Assembly: GCA_015066095.1 (NCBI GenBank) | Contig: SVPC01000011.1 | Coordinates: forward strand, 1-48,056 | DNA: 48,056 nt | Direction: 5' to 3' | From: Oscillospiraceae bacterium | Lineage (GTDB): Bacteria > Bacillota > Clostridia > Oscillospirales > Acutalibacteraceae | Shown here: piece by piece, positions 6,594 through 14,646 of the stretch | Numbering within the stretch: the first letter of the stretch is position 1 | How the letters are laid out: every line of letters starts with the position of its first letter | Made by a program: the position numbers and the translations under genes | The notes under the pieces: model-generated | The model's database searches: none | What the model was told of the DNA's origin: nothing | Seen by the model: only the letters and a program-made list of their open reading frames with translations

Positions 6594-9434
6594 ATGATGA
6601 GATTAATTATTCCAATATTACTTAATTGCCTCCTCGTTATTTTAGTTTACCTCATTGATAAGTATACCCTTGCAAAAAAACTCCCCTATATAGCAAAGCA
6701 AATTATCATTGGCCTTTTGTTTGGTGGAGTTTCCGCCTTTGCGTCGAGTTTTGGTGTGGAATGGCTTGGCACAACTGTCAATGTTCGTGATGCGGCACCT
6801 CTTTCGGCGGGTCTTATTTTTGGTGCACCCGCCGGCATTATTTCCGGTCTTATTGGAGGACTGTATCGTTGGTTCTCTGTATATTGGGGAGGCGGTATGT
6901 ATACACGGCTTGCCTGCAGTCTCGCAACCATTCTTGCCGGATTTATGGCTGCAGGTCTCAGAAAGCTGATGTTTGACAACAAAAAGCCCACTTGGAGTTA
7001 CGGCATATGTATTGCTGTGGTGTGCGAAGTTATCCATATGATTCTGATATTCTTGACAAATATGGATAATTCTTCCCAAGCCTTTGAATTTGTCAAGGGT
7101 GCCACTGCTCCTATGATGTTGGGCAACTCCGTGGCTGTTGGGGTATCTATCATTTTGGTTTCTCTTTTTAGTCACGAGCGCTTTTTTAGAAAGAAAACTT
7201 CCGAAGGCATCGCCCATACTTTTCAGCGAAGACTTCTTAGCTGCATTGTAATTGCATATCTTATTACCAGCACCTTTACTCTTATCCTCCAGAATGGAAT
7301 GGCGCAGATTGAAACACAAGAAGTGTTTACTGTTGCTATCAATGACGTTGAGGCAGCTGTAAGAGAGAAATCCAACCGCCAACTTCTTGAAATTGCAGAA
7401 CAGGTTAAGAAGGAATATGAAAAAGACACAAAGGTATCCTTGTCCGATCTTACTAAAAAATACGATATTAAAGAAATAAACGTTGTTGCTCCGGGTGGCT
7501 TAATTACAAATTCCACAGAAGCGGATGTTATAGGCAACTATGATATGAATAGCAAGGCTCAATCCAAAGAATTTGTAGATACGCTTAGAGTTCAGGATTC
7601 TTTCGTACAAGAGTATTCGCCCAGAGGCAAGGATGAATCTGTGTGGAGAAAATATGCGGCTGTGAATCTTACAGACGGTGGATTTATTCAGGTGGGCTAC
7701 GACGCCGAGCAGTTTCATAAAATGCTCAATGAATTTGTAATTGATGTTACCAAGAATCGTCATGTCGGAACTAGCGGTTTTGTAGCAGTACTTGATGAAC
7801 AGCTTTGCATGGTTATTGATAACGACTACTCAGGCAAGTATGTCTCTTCAATCGGCATTAATCCCCCAAAAGAGATGATACAGGGGCAAACCGCTACCGC
7901 TCTATATAATGCCGACGTTGTAGACGGTATCAGTAATTTGAGTGCAGAATATATGTATGTATTCAAGTTCGTTGAGGGCTATTGTCTGATTGCGGCTATG
8001 CCGGTGGATGAGGCTATGTTTATGCGTGATGCTTCTATGCTGACAAGCGTTTTTATGCAGGTGATTATTTTTGCGACCCTATTCGTATTTATTTACTTAC
8101 TCATTAAGCGCGTTATCATTAATAATCTAAAAAAAATCAACGATACCCTTGCACGGATTACAGATGGTGACCTGAGTGTAACTGTCGATGTGCGTTCCAA
8201 CGTGGAATTTGCTTCGCTGTCAGACGATATTAACTCCACAGTTGCTACCTTAAAACGGTATATCGCCGAAGCCGCTGCACGCATTGATAAAGAGCTTGAA
8301 TATGCTAAACAAATACAGCTTTCGGCACTGCCCACAAACTTCCCTGAAAATGAAGAATATGGCATCTATGCCGAAATGATCGCCGCAAAAGAAGTCGGCG
8401 GAGACTTTTACGATTTTTACAAGTTAAATGATACAACCGTGGCTTTCCTTGCTGCCGACGTTTCCGGCAAAGGAATTCCTGCTGCAATGTTTATGATGAC
8501 TGCCAAGACCATTATCAAAGACCTTGCAGAAAGCGGTATGTCTGTAAATGATATCTTCACAAAGGCAAATGAAAAGCTTTGTGAAAACAATGAGTCGGGC
8601 ATGTTTGTAACGGCTTGGATGGGAATTTTGGACCTGACTACCGGCAACGTACAGTTTGCCAACGCAGGTCACAATCCGCCCCTCTTAAAGCGTGCAGACG
8701 GTTCGTTTGAATATTTAAAGACTCGTGCGGGGTTCGTTCTTGCCGGTATGGAGGGCGTTCGTTACAGAGTCGGCGAAATCACACTAAACGAAGGCGACCG
8801 ATTGTTCTTATACACAGACGGTGTACCGGAGGCTACAAACATAGATAATAAACTTTACGGTGAGGATAGTCTGTTATCCTTTATGAACCAGAATGCTTCT
8901 ATGGAAGCTACTAAACTTTTACCGGCACTAAAAGCCAATATCGACGAGTTTGTGGGTGAAGCACCACAGTTTGATGATATTACCATGCTAATGTTTGATT
9001 ATAACCTTAAAAAAGGAGGTGAGCATATGACGAATAAAACTTTCCCTGCCAAAACCGAATCGTTATCTGAGGTTCTTAGGTTCGTAGAGGAAACTCTTGA
9101 GGGCTTTGAATGTCCTATGAAAATCCAAACGGCAATCTGTGTCGCCATTGAAGAAGTGTTCGTCAATGTTGCTCACTATGCCTACCCGCAAGGCGAAGGG
9201 GATATGTCACTCCATATTGGTTTTGACGACCAAAGCCGTGCTATTACCTTCCGTATGACTGATAAAGGCGTTCCTTTTGATCCACTTAAGAAACCGGATC
9301 CCGATATTACTTTATCGGCTGAAGACCGTGAAATAGGTGGTCTTGGCATCTTTATCGCCAAGAAAACAATGGATTCGCTTAGTTACTCCTATGAAACCGG
9401 CGAGAACATTCTAACTATGACTAAAAAGATATAA
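6594..9434 (+). CDS. RsbU/SpoIIE-type PP2C phosphatase with 5TM sensor, fused to an RsbW-like ATPase
   Basis: 946 residues. Order: a LytS-type 5TM domain (about 1-195; NVRDAAP and AGLIFGAPAGIISG are typical), a helix near 220, an extracytoplasmic sensor (about 235-480), another helix, a HAMP-like linker, then a SpoIIE/RsbU PP2C phosphatase (about 575-800). Its metal-binding residues are all present: EVGGDFYD (600-607), DVSGKG (622-627), TDGVPEA and DD at 794-795. Residues 812-946 form a GHKL anti-sigma-type kinase: N-box IEEVFVNVAHYAYP, G1 DKGVPFDP, G2 GGLGIFIAKK. So one polypeptide carries both the kinase and the phosphatase of a partner switch. A strong SD and in-frame ATG at the domain junction could also make the ATPase alone. 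ATG 6594 or 6597 may be the start. Confidence 0.9.
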   Translation: MMRLIIPILLNCLLVILVYLIDKYTLAKKLPYIAKQIIIGLLFGGVSAFASSFGVEWLGTTVNVRDAAPLSAGLIFGAPAGIISGLIGGLYRWFSVYWGGGMYTRLACSLATILAGFMAAGLRKLMFDNKKPTWSYGICIAVVCEVIHMILIFLTNMDNSSQAFEFVKGATAPMMLGNSVAVGVSIILVSLFSHERFFRKKTSEGIAHTFQRRLLSCIVIAYLITSTFTLILQNGMAQIETQEVFTVAINDVEAAVREKSNRQLLEIAEQVKKEYEKDTKVSLSDLTKKYDIKEINVVAPGGLITNSTEADVIGNYDMNSKAQSKEFVDTLRVQDSFVQEYSPRGKDESVWRKYAAVNLTDGGFIQVGYDAEQFHKMLNEFVIDVTKNRHVGTSGFVAVLDEQLCMVIDNDYSGKYVSSIGINPPKEMIQGQTATALYNADVVDGISNLSAEYMYVFKFVEGYCLIAAMPVDEAMFMRDASMLTSVFMQVIIFATLFVFIYLLIKRVIINNLKKINDTLARITDGDLSVTVDVRSNVEFASLSDDINSTVATLKRYIAEAAARIDKELEYAKQIQLSALPTNFPENEEYGIYAEMIAAKEVGGDFYDFYKLNDTTVAFLAADVSGKGIPAAMFMMTAKTIIKDLAESGMSVNDIFTKANEKLCENNESGMFVTAWMGILDLTTGNVQFANAGHNPPLLKRADGSFEYLKTRAGFVLAGMEGVRYRVGEITLNEGDRLFLYTDGVPEATNIDNKLYGEDSLLSFMNQNASMEATKLLPALKANIDEFVGEAPQFDDITMLMFDYNLKKGGEHMTNKTFPAKTESLSEVLRFVEETLEGFECPMKIQTAICVAIEEVFVNVAHYAYPQGEGDMSLHIGFDDQSRAITFRMTDKGVPFDPLKKPDPDITLSAEDREIGGLGIFIAKKTMDSLSYSYETGENILTMTKKI
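9014..9029 (+). promoter_or_regulatory. strong internal Shine-Dalgarno and in-frame ATG
   Basis: AAGGAGGTGA followed by GCAT and ATG (9027) lies inside the phosphatase-ATPase gene and is in frame with it. It sits exactly between the PP2C domain, which ends at about 9005, and the ATPase domain. It is as good an initiation site as any in the window. It would give a 135-residue RsbW-like protein. Confidence 0.6.
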
Positions 9435-9449
9435 AGGAGATATAGCTGT

Positions 9450-9746
9450 ATGACTATTGAAATCAAGAAAAATCAGGAAGAAACCATCATCGAGATTGTA
9501 GGAAGACTCGATACCATCACTGCCCCCGCGCTTGATAAAACCATTAACGAGGACATCGGAGATACTAAAAACCTTGTTCTTGATGTAAAAGGCATGGAGT
9601 ACATCTCCAGCGCAGGACTTCGAGTGCTTCTTTCTGCACAGAAGAAAATGCAAAAGATTGGCTCTATGAAAGTAACGGGTGTTTGCGAAGAGGTTATGGA
9701 AGTGTTTGAAATGACCGGATTTGCCGACATTTTGGTGATTGAATAA
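9450..9746 (+). CDS. STAS-domain anti-sigma factor antagonist-like protein
   Basis: A single 98-residue STAS domain of the SpoIIAA/RsbV type. The conserved loop GMEYISSAGLRVLL carries the serine that the cognate GHKL kinase phosphorylates (Ser54 by alignment to SpoIIAA). AAAGGAGA lies upstream of ATG 9450, 15 nt after the phosphatase-kinase stop, so the likely kinase and phosphatase for this STAS protein are encoded by the gene before it. Its stop overlaps the next start (TAATG). What it binds in its unphosphorylated form is unknown, because no sigma-factor gene is nearby. Confidence 0.9.
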   Translation: MTIEIKKNQEETIIEIVGRLDTITAPALDKTINEDIGDTKNLVLDVKGMEYISSAGLRVLLSAQKKMQKIGSMKVTGVCEEVMEVFEMTGFADILVIE

Positions 9747-10312
9747 TGGAACTTGTAAGCGAGGCTATCGCATTTGCAGTGAAGGCTCACGACGGAATGC
9801 GACGCAAAAAAAGTGATGCCCCATACATCCTGCATCCAATGGAAGCAGCAGTTATTGTTGGCACGATGACAGATGACCAGAATTTGCTCGCTGCAGCCGC
9901 TCTCCATGATGTTGTGGAGGATGCGGGTATTACCACCCAGGAAATTGAAGAGAGATTCGGCAGACGCGTACGGGAACTTGTGGAGTCTGAAACCGAGGAT
10001 AAGCGAGCTGACTTGCCGCCTGAATCGACCTGGCGTATTCGTAAAGAAGAATCTCTAGAGGTGCTTAAAAATACAGATGACATCGGTGTACTGATGGTAT
10101 GGCTTGGCGACAAACTTGCCAATATGCGTGCCATCTACCGTGATTTCAAGGTGGAGGGCGAAGCGATGTGGCAGCGATTTAATCAAAAGGATGTAAATCA
10201 GCAGGCTTGGTATTACCGCTCAATTGTTAAATTGACCGAGCGTTTATCTAACACTTCGGCGTGGCTCGAATACAAAACACTTACAGAACTCGTATTTGGA
10301 AAAGGAGAATAA
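9746..10312 (+). CDS. HD-domain hydrolase, MESH1/SpoT-like (p)ppGpp hydrolase family
   Basis: 188 residues covering just the hydrolase domain of RelA/SpoT proteins. The metal ligands are visible: His30 (YILHPMEAA), His54-Asp55 (AALHDVVED) with the following Glu58/Asp59, and Asp122 (LGDKLANMRAI). No synthetase, TGS or ACT domain is present. Family members remove the 3'-pyrophosphate of (p)ppGpp or act on related phosphorylated nucleotides. The start overlaps the STAS stop by 1 nt, so it is translationally coupled to a partner-switching component. That makes control of the enzyme by STAS binding an attractive but unproven idea. Confidence 0.85.
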   Translation: MELVSEAIAFAVKAHDGMRRKKSDAPYILHPMEAAVIVGTMTDDQNLLAAAALHDVVEDAGITTQEIEERFGRRVRELVESETEDKRADLPPESTWRIRKEESLEVLKNTDDIGVLMVWLGDKLANMRAIYRDFKVEGEAMWQRFNQKDVNQQAWYYRSIVKLTERLSNTSAWLEYKTLTELVFGKGE

Positions 10313-10316
10313 ACAA

Positions 10317-11489
10317 ATGAATGTTACTTTTCGTGTAGATAAAGATATTCTGTATATTGCTGTCGAAGGAAGAATTGATGCTTCCAATGCGGCTGAAGCA
10401 GAAGAAAAGATTTTCAGTATTAAAAATGATAACCCGGGAAAGCATACCGTTGTTGACGCGGATAAATTGGAGTACATATCTTCTGCAGGATTGCGTGTGA
10501 TTTTAAGGCTGAGAAAAGAAGAACCTAAGCTTGCTATTATTAACGTAGCATCGGACGTTTACGAGGTTTTCGATATGACCGGCTTTACCGATATGGTTAC
10601 AGTTGAAAAAGCATATCAGAGAATGAGCGTCCAGGGTTGTGAATTCATTGCAAAGGGCGCTAATGGTGCCGTTTATCGCTACGACGATGAAACCATCCTC
10701 AAGACCTATTTTGCAAAGGACGCTCTTCCTGAAATTAAGCAAGAACGTGAAAACGCAAGAAAGGCATTCGTTCTCGGCATCAATACCGCAATTCCTTACG
10801 GCATCGTTCGTGTGGATGACGGCTATGGTACAGTTACGGAGCTTTTAAATGCAGTCAGCGTAACTAAGCTAATTCGCAACAACCCCTATGATATGTCTGA
10901 AGCGGCGAAATATTACATTGATATGCTTAAAAGCATTCACGCTATTAAGGTGGAAGACGGCGAAGTTCCCGATATGAAGGAAACTGCTCTTGCTTGGGCA
11001 GATTTTGTGGCTCCTCATCTTACTGAAGAACAAGGCAAAAAGCTTCGTGCTTTAGTCGAAGCTGTTCCTAAGCAGAACACACTGATGCACGGTGACTATC
11101 ACACCAATAACATTATGGTACAAAACGGCGAACCTTTGCTCATCGATATGGATACTCTTTGTATGGGACACCCTGTATTTGAACTAGGTTCTATGTTTAA
11201 TGCATTTATCGGCTATTCTGAGCTTGATCATCAGGTAACAATGAATTTCTTTGGATACACCCACGAATCGGCAGAAAAATTCTGGGATATGTCTCTTAAA
11301 ATGTATCTTGGCACTGATGATGAAGAGGTATGCAGGAGCGTTGCAGAAAAGGCAATGATCATCGGTTATACCCGTATGCTTCGTCGTGCTATTCGCCGTC
11401 CTGAAGAGGTAGACAGTCCTGCAAAAATAGCAAGATGCAAAGAAATGTTGGCAACTCTGTTGAGTAGAGTTGATACGTTAGTCTTTTAA
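10317..11489 (+). CDS. STAS domain fused to an APH/choline-kinase-like phosphotransferase
   Basis: 390 residues in two parts. Residues 1-100 are a STAS domain with KLEYISSAGLRVIL (candidate phosphoserine Ser56), a close relative of the stand-alone STAS protein two genes upstream. Residues 105-390 form an aminoglycoside-phosphotransferase-like kinase: GANGAVY loop (114-120), ATP-binding Lys129 (ILKTY), catalytic HGDYHTNN with Asp260, and Mg-binding Asp277 (LLIDMDT). The substrate is unknown and need not be an antibiotic; relatives act on small alcohols and sugars. ATG 10317 follows AAAGGAG (10301-10307); an upstream in-frame TTG 10296 overlaps the HD gene. Last gene of the operon. Confidence 0.88.
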   Translation: MNVTFRVDKDILYIAVEGRIDASNAAEAEEKIFSIKNDNPGKHTVVDADKLEYISSAGLRVILRLRKEEPKLAIINVASDVYEVFDMTGFTDMVTVEKAYQRMSVQGCEFIAKGANGAVYRYDDETILKTYFAKDALPEIKQERENARKAFVLGINTAIPYGIVRVDDGYGTVTELLNAVSVTKLIRNNPYDMSEAAKYYIDMLKSIHAIKVEDGEVPDMKETALAWADFVAPHLTEEQGKKLRALVEAVPKQNTLMHGDYHTNNIMVQNGEPLLIDMDTLCMGHPVFELGSMFNAFIGYSELDHQVTMNFFGYTHESAEKFWDMSLKMYLGTDDEEVCRSVAEKAMIIGYTRMLRRAIRRPEEVDSPAKIARCKEMLATLLSRVDTLVF

Positions 11490-11503
11490 TTATGGTGAAA
11501 ATA

Positions 11504-11752
11504 CTATTCATATTCTGCATCAATTTCAAACATATCAGCAGACCTCGGAGTATACCTGCAGCACAGACACACCTGCTCTGTATATGGAGACCTGTCGGAT
11601 AAGATGATCCGCAGATAATATTTGCTTATGTTTTTGAGTGTCTTGCTGTTACCGACTGTTTTCAAACCAAAGTCCCACATACTGAAATGTTTATGGTTTA
11701 TTGCTTTGGTCCGCTTTATATACTTATGGGGCTGGGGTACATATTTTGGCAT
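11504..11752 (-). pseudogene. possible remnant of an unidentified gene
   Basis: 82 codons from ATG 11752. The translation has a balanced composition (HKHFSMWDFGLKTVGNSK, YYLRIILSDRSPYTEQVCLC) that looks more like protein than a chance frame, and base composition is less AT-rich than the surrounding intergenic DNA. No ribosome site and no recognised domain. It could be a fragment of a transposon or other accessory gene. The terminator at 11765-11792 lies just upstream of its start. Confidence 0.25.
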
Positions 11753-11764
11753 TAGTAAATCAAA

Positions 11765-11797
11765 AAAAGATACTGCGTCGGCAGTATCTTTTTATTA
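11765..11797. terminator. bidirectional intrinsic terminator
   Basis: AAAAGATACTGC (11765-11776) pairs perfectly with GCAGTATCTTTT (11781-11792) around GTCG. It has a T tail on the plus strand and a T tail on the minus strand. It probably marks the end of the partner-switching operon 270 bp upstream. Confidence 0.85.
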
Positions 11798-11875
11798 TTC
11801 TGCGATAATTTCTATTGTTTTTTATAGCAAAATATGATAGTATAAATATATATGTGCTTTTGGAGGTGGGTAAAA

Positions 11876-12655
11876 ATGCGAATACTGGCGATAGGCGATG
11901 TTTGCGGTTCAATAGGTTGTGAGTATGTGCGCAAAAGTTTACCCGATTTAAAACGAAAAAAAGCCATAGATATGGTTATTATAAATGCAGAAAACTCGGC
12001 TGATGGTAACGGCATTACCCCGCAAAGCGCCGATTATTTACAAAAACTTGGCGCAGATGTTTTGACAGGCGGCAATCATTCGTTAAGGCGTACTGAGGTT
12101 TATGAATATTTAGACCAAAATGATTCTGTTTTACGACCGCACAACCTTGCCGACGCACAAAACGGCAAAGGCTATTGTCTTGTTGATTTTGGTAGAGTGC
12201 AGGTTGCGGTAATAAATTTGAGTGGTAAGATTTATCTTGAACGCTTGGGTTCTGAATGTCCTTTTGCCGCCGCCAATATGCTAATAGAAAAGGCAAGGGA
12301 AGATGGTGCTAAAATTATAGTGGTTGATTTTCATGCCGAAGCCACAAGTGAAAAAAGAGCATTGGGTCTTTATTTAGATGGTAAAGTGTCTGCTTTTTTC
12401 GGCACACACACCCATGTGCAGACTGCTGACGAGCAGATACTTCAAAACGGTACGGGTTATATTACCGATATTGGTATGACAGGACCTATTGATTCGGTTT
12501 TAGGTGTTAAAAAAGAGATTATTATCAACAGACTTAAATCTAACGATATGTCCAAGTTTGAACTGGCAGATGGCGAATGTATGCTTTGCGGTTGCATTTT
12601 TGATGTTGACGAGCAGAGCGGTAAAACAGTTAATATAGAAAGAATTTGTATATAG
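11876..12655 (+). CDS. ymdB: YmdB-family 2',3'-cyclic nucleotide phosphodiesterase (TIGR00282)
   Basis: 259 residues, the normal length for YmdB. Metallophosphoesterase motifs are in order: AIGDVCGSIG (first Asp), NAENSADGNGIT, GGNHSLRR (metal-binding NH), VDFHAEATSEKRALG and GTHTHVQTADE. Family members hydrolyse 2',3'-cAMP and influence biofilm/motility choice in Bacillus. The usual TLGNH-type segment reads TGGNHSLRR here, a slight divergence. ATG 11876 has TGGAGGTGGG ten bases upstream; an in-frame GTG at 11852 is upstream of that site and rejected. Next gene starts 7 nt later. Confidence 0.88.
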   Translation: MRILAIGDVCGSIGCEYVRKSLPDLKRKKAIDMVIINAENSADGNGITPQSADYLQKLGADVLTGGNHSLRRTEVYEYLDQNDSVLRPHNLADAQNGKGYCLVDFGRVQVAVINLSGKIYLERLGSECPFAAANMLIEKAREDGAKIIVVDFHAEATSEKRALGLYLDGKVSAFFGTHTHVQTADEQILQNGTGYITDIGMTGPIDSVLGVKKEIIINRLKSNDMSKFELADGECMLCGCIFDVDEQSGKTVNIERICI

Positions 12656-12662
12656 AGTAGAG

Positions 12663-14264
12663 ATGAATATGAAAAAAATTATTGCTCTTATTTTGGCTTT
12701 GGCGTTACTTGTTACACTTTGCGGTTGTGGGGAAGATACTTCGTCAGAATCCTCAAATCCACAGTCCGAAAAGGACCAAACACAGTATAAAAATTCGATG
12801 ACACTTTTATACTCAGCGGCCGATTCGTTTAATCCTTATGAGGCTTCTACCGATATAAACCGTCAACTTTGCAAACTTTTGTATGAACCTCTTATTAAAA
12901 CCGATAATAATTTTAAGGCGCATTACAGTATTGCAAAAAGCGTAAAAACGGTTAAAAATGTTTGTACAGTAGTCATTAAAGATGTAAAATTTTCGGATAA
13001 TACCACACTTACAGCGGACGATGTGGTTTATTCTTATAAATTGGCTAAAAAATCTGCCACTTCGTATGCTTCAAAACTTTATGAGGTTGAGTCGGTTGCT
13101 GCCAAAGACAGTAAAACTGTGGTGTTTACGCTAAAAAAGAATGACCCTTATTTTGTAAATGTGCTTGATTTTCCGATTATTAAAGCAGGAAGCGAAAAGA
13201 AAAAAGACTCTGACAGTGTTAAGTTTCCGCCTGTGGGGGCCGGTAGATATAAACTGAACGATGAAAACACAACCCTTTTGCAGAATGAAAATTATTACGG
13301 TCAAAAGGGTAGTGTGGTTACTATAAATCTTATCAATGCGCCCGATAATGAGTCGATATCCCATTATGTGGAAATCGGCGCTACCGATATGTATTTCAGT
13401 GATATTTCAGATGGTACAATCTACCGTATGAGCGGCACTAAAACCGATATAAATCTTAATAATTTGGTATATATCGGTATAAATCACAAAAACGGCAAAC
13501 TGGCACTTAATCAGTTGCGTCAGGCACTTTCCAGCGGAATAAACCGCCAAAAGATTTGTAAAGACGCTTTTTATAATAATGCACTTGCAGCTACAGGATT
13601 TTTTAACCCTTTGTGGGAAGAAACAAAATCGGTGCAAAATATACAAATTACATCAAATTCGCAAATAACTGTTGAGAATTTGAAAGAAATAGGTTATAAT
13701 GTATTGGATAAGGATGGCAAACCGAAAACAAAACTTAAGTTTTCGTTGCTTGTAAATAAAGAAAATAAGGCGCGTGTTAGCGCGGCAAACCTTATCTCCG
13801 CACAATTAAAAGAGTATGGTATTAGCATTACCGTACGAAAAGTTTCGTATAAAGAGTATAAGAGTATGCTCAAAAAGGGCCATTTTGATTTATATTTGGG
13901 TGAGGTTAAAATCACCGAAAATATGGATTTGTCAGAACTTGTAAGTTCGGGCGGCTCGGCGGCTTTTGGTATAAAGAAGCCAAAGTCTTCAAAGGAAGAT
14001 ACAGAAGCAAACGAAAAAGACGAAACAGAAGAAACGCAAGACACAGCAGAAAGTTTAGACTGTGCTAAAATTATAAAAGGCTTCTACAAGGGCAAAAATT
14101 CTATAAATGATGTTGCGGTAACCTTGCAAAGCGATATGCCCATAATTCCTGTTTGTTATCGTATGGGTGTTCTGTTTTCTGATGAAAATATTGAAAAGGT
14201 TAATATAGCTTCTTTAAGTGATATTTATTTTTCAATACAATCATATAAATTTAAATCTGAATAG
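12663..14264 (+). CDS. ABC transporter substrate-binding lipoprotein (SBP family 5, peptide/nickel type)
   Basis: 533 residues. The signal peptide ends in a lipobox LVTLCGCG, with the lipid-modified Cys near residue 20. A Ser/Glu-rich linker follows, then an OppA/DppA-like fold: NPYEASTDINRQLCKLLYEPLIK, LTADDVVYSYKLAKK, PPVGAGRYKLN and a late LRQALSSGINRQKICK are typical. An acidic low-complexity insert (about 440-465, KSSKEDTEANEKDETEE) is unusual. No permease or ATPase genes adjoin it, so it is an orphan binding protein or a receptor. Starts at 12663 or at ATG 12669; the ribosome site is weak. Confidence 0.85.
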   Translation: MNMKKIIALILALALLVTLCGCGEDTSSESSNPQSEKDQTQYKNSMTLLYSAADSFNPYEASTDINRQLCKLLYEPLIKTDNNFKAHYSIAKSVKTVKNVCTVVIKDVKFSDNTTLTADDVVYSYKLAKKSATSYASKLYEVESVAAKDSKTVVFTLKKNDPYFVNVLDFPIIKAGSEKKKDSDSVKFPPVGAGRYKLNDENTTLLQNENYYGQKGSVVTINLINAPDNESISHYVEIGATDMYFSDISDGTIYRMSGTKTDINLNNLVYIGINHKNGKLALNQLRQALSSGINRQKICKDAFYNNALAATGFFNPLWEETKSVQNIQITSNSQITVENLKEIGYNVLDKDGKPKTKLKFSLLVNKENKARVSAANLISAQLKEYGISITVRKVSYKEYKSMLKKGHFDLYLGEVKITENMDLSELVSSGGSAAFGIKKPKSSKEDTEANEKDETEETQDTAESLDCAKIIKGFYKGKNSINDVAVTLQSDMPIIPVCYRMGVLFSDENIEKVNIASLSDIYFSIQSYKFKSE

Positions 14265-14274
14265 GAGTGTTTTT

Positions 14275-14625
14275 ATGATATCTTACGATACAAGATTAGG
14301 TAAAGTTGTTTTAAGCGAAACCTATCTTTCCAAACTTATCGGCGACGAAGTGACTTCTTGCTTTGGCGTTGTAGGTATGGCTCCCAAAGGAAAAAGACAA
14401 AAACTTTTTAATAAACTTTCGAAAGAAGAAAAGGTTGATACCGGTATAAAGGTTATCGGCGACACGGATGCTCTTTCGGTTGAAATTCATATAGTTGTAA
14501 CATACGGTATGAATATCAGCGCTATTGCTAAAAGCATTACCGAAAAGGTTACCTATGTTGTTAAGGAAGCCACAGGTATTGATGTGGATAAAGTTACCGT
14601 TAAGGTTGACGGTATTAAAGAGTAG
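14275..14625 (+). CDS. Asp23/Gls24 family envelope stress protein
   Basis: 116 residues. Starts SYDTRLGKVVLSETYLSKLIGDEVTSCFGVVGMA, the family signature, and ends in TYVVKEATGIDVDKVTVKVDGI, typical of the B. subtilis YloU subgroup. Proteins of this family form membrane-associated clusters or link to cell-envelope stress. ATG 14275 has AGGAG at 14263-14267; an in-frame start at 14218 lies inside the preceding gene and is rejected. Gene order Asp23 - fatty-acid kinase - recG matches yloU-yloV-recG in Bacillus and many Clostridia. Confidence 0.9.
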   Translation: MISYDTRLGKVVLSETYLSKLIGDEVTSCFGVVGMAPKGKRQKLFNKLSKEEKVDTGIKVIGDTDALSVEIHIVVTYGMNISAIAKSITEKVTYVVKEATGIDVDKVTVKVDGIKE

Positions 14626-14646
14626 TTACTGTTTAAGGAGTGTACT

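Larger units (their letters stand above)
11490..11875. other. 386-bp gap with a possible gene remnant and a terminator
   Basis: No convincing gene on the plus strand. An open frame of 82 codons runs on the minus strand at 11504-11752 (listed separately). A bidirectional terminator sits at 11765-11792. The AT-rich stretch 11800-11860 probably holds the promoter for ymdB, though no clear -35 box is visible. Confidence 0.5.

Noticed and set aside
10317-11489. Antibiotic resistance gene (aminoglycoside phosphotransferase)
   Set aside because: The kinase fold is APH-like, but fusion to STAS and position in a partner-switching operon argue against a resistance role.
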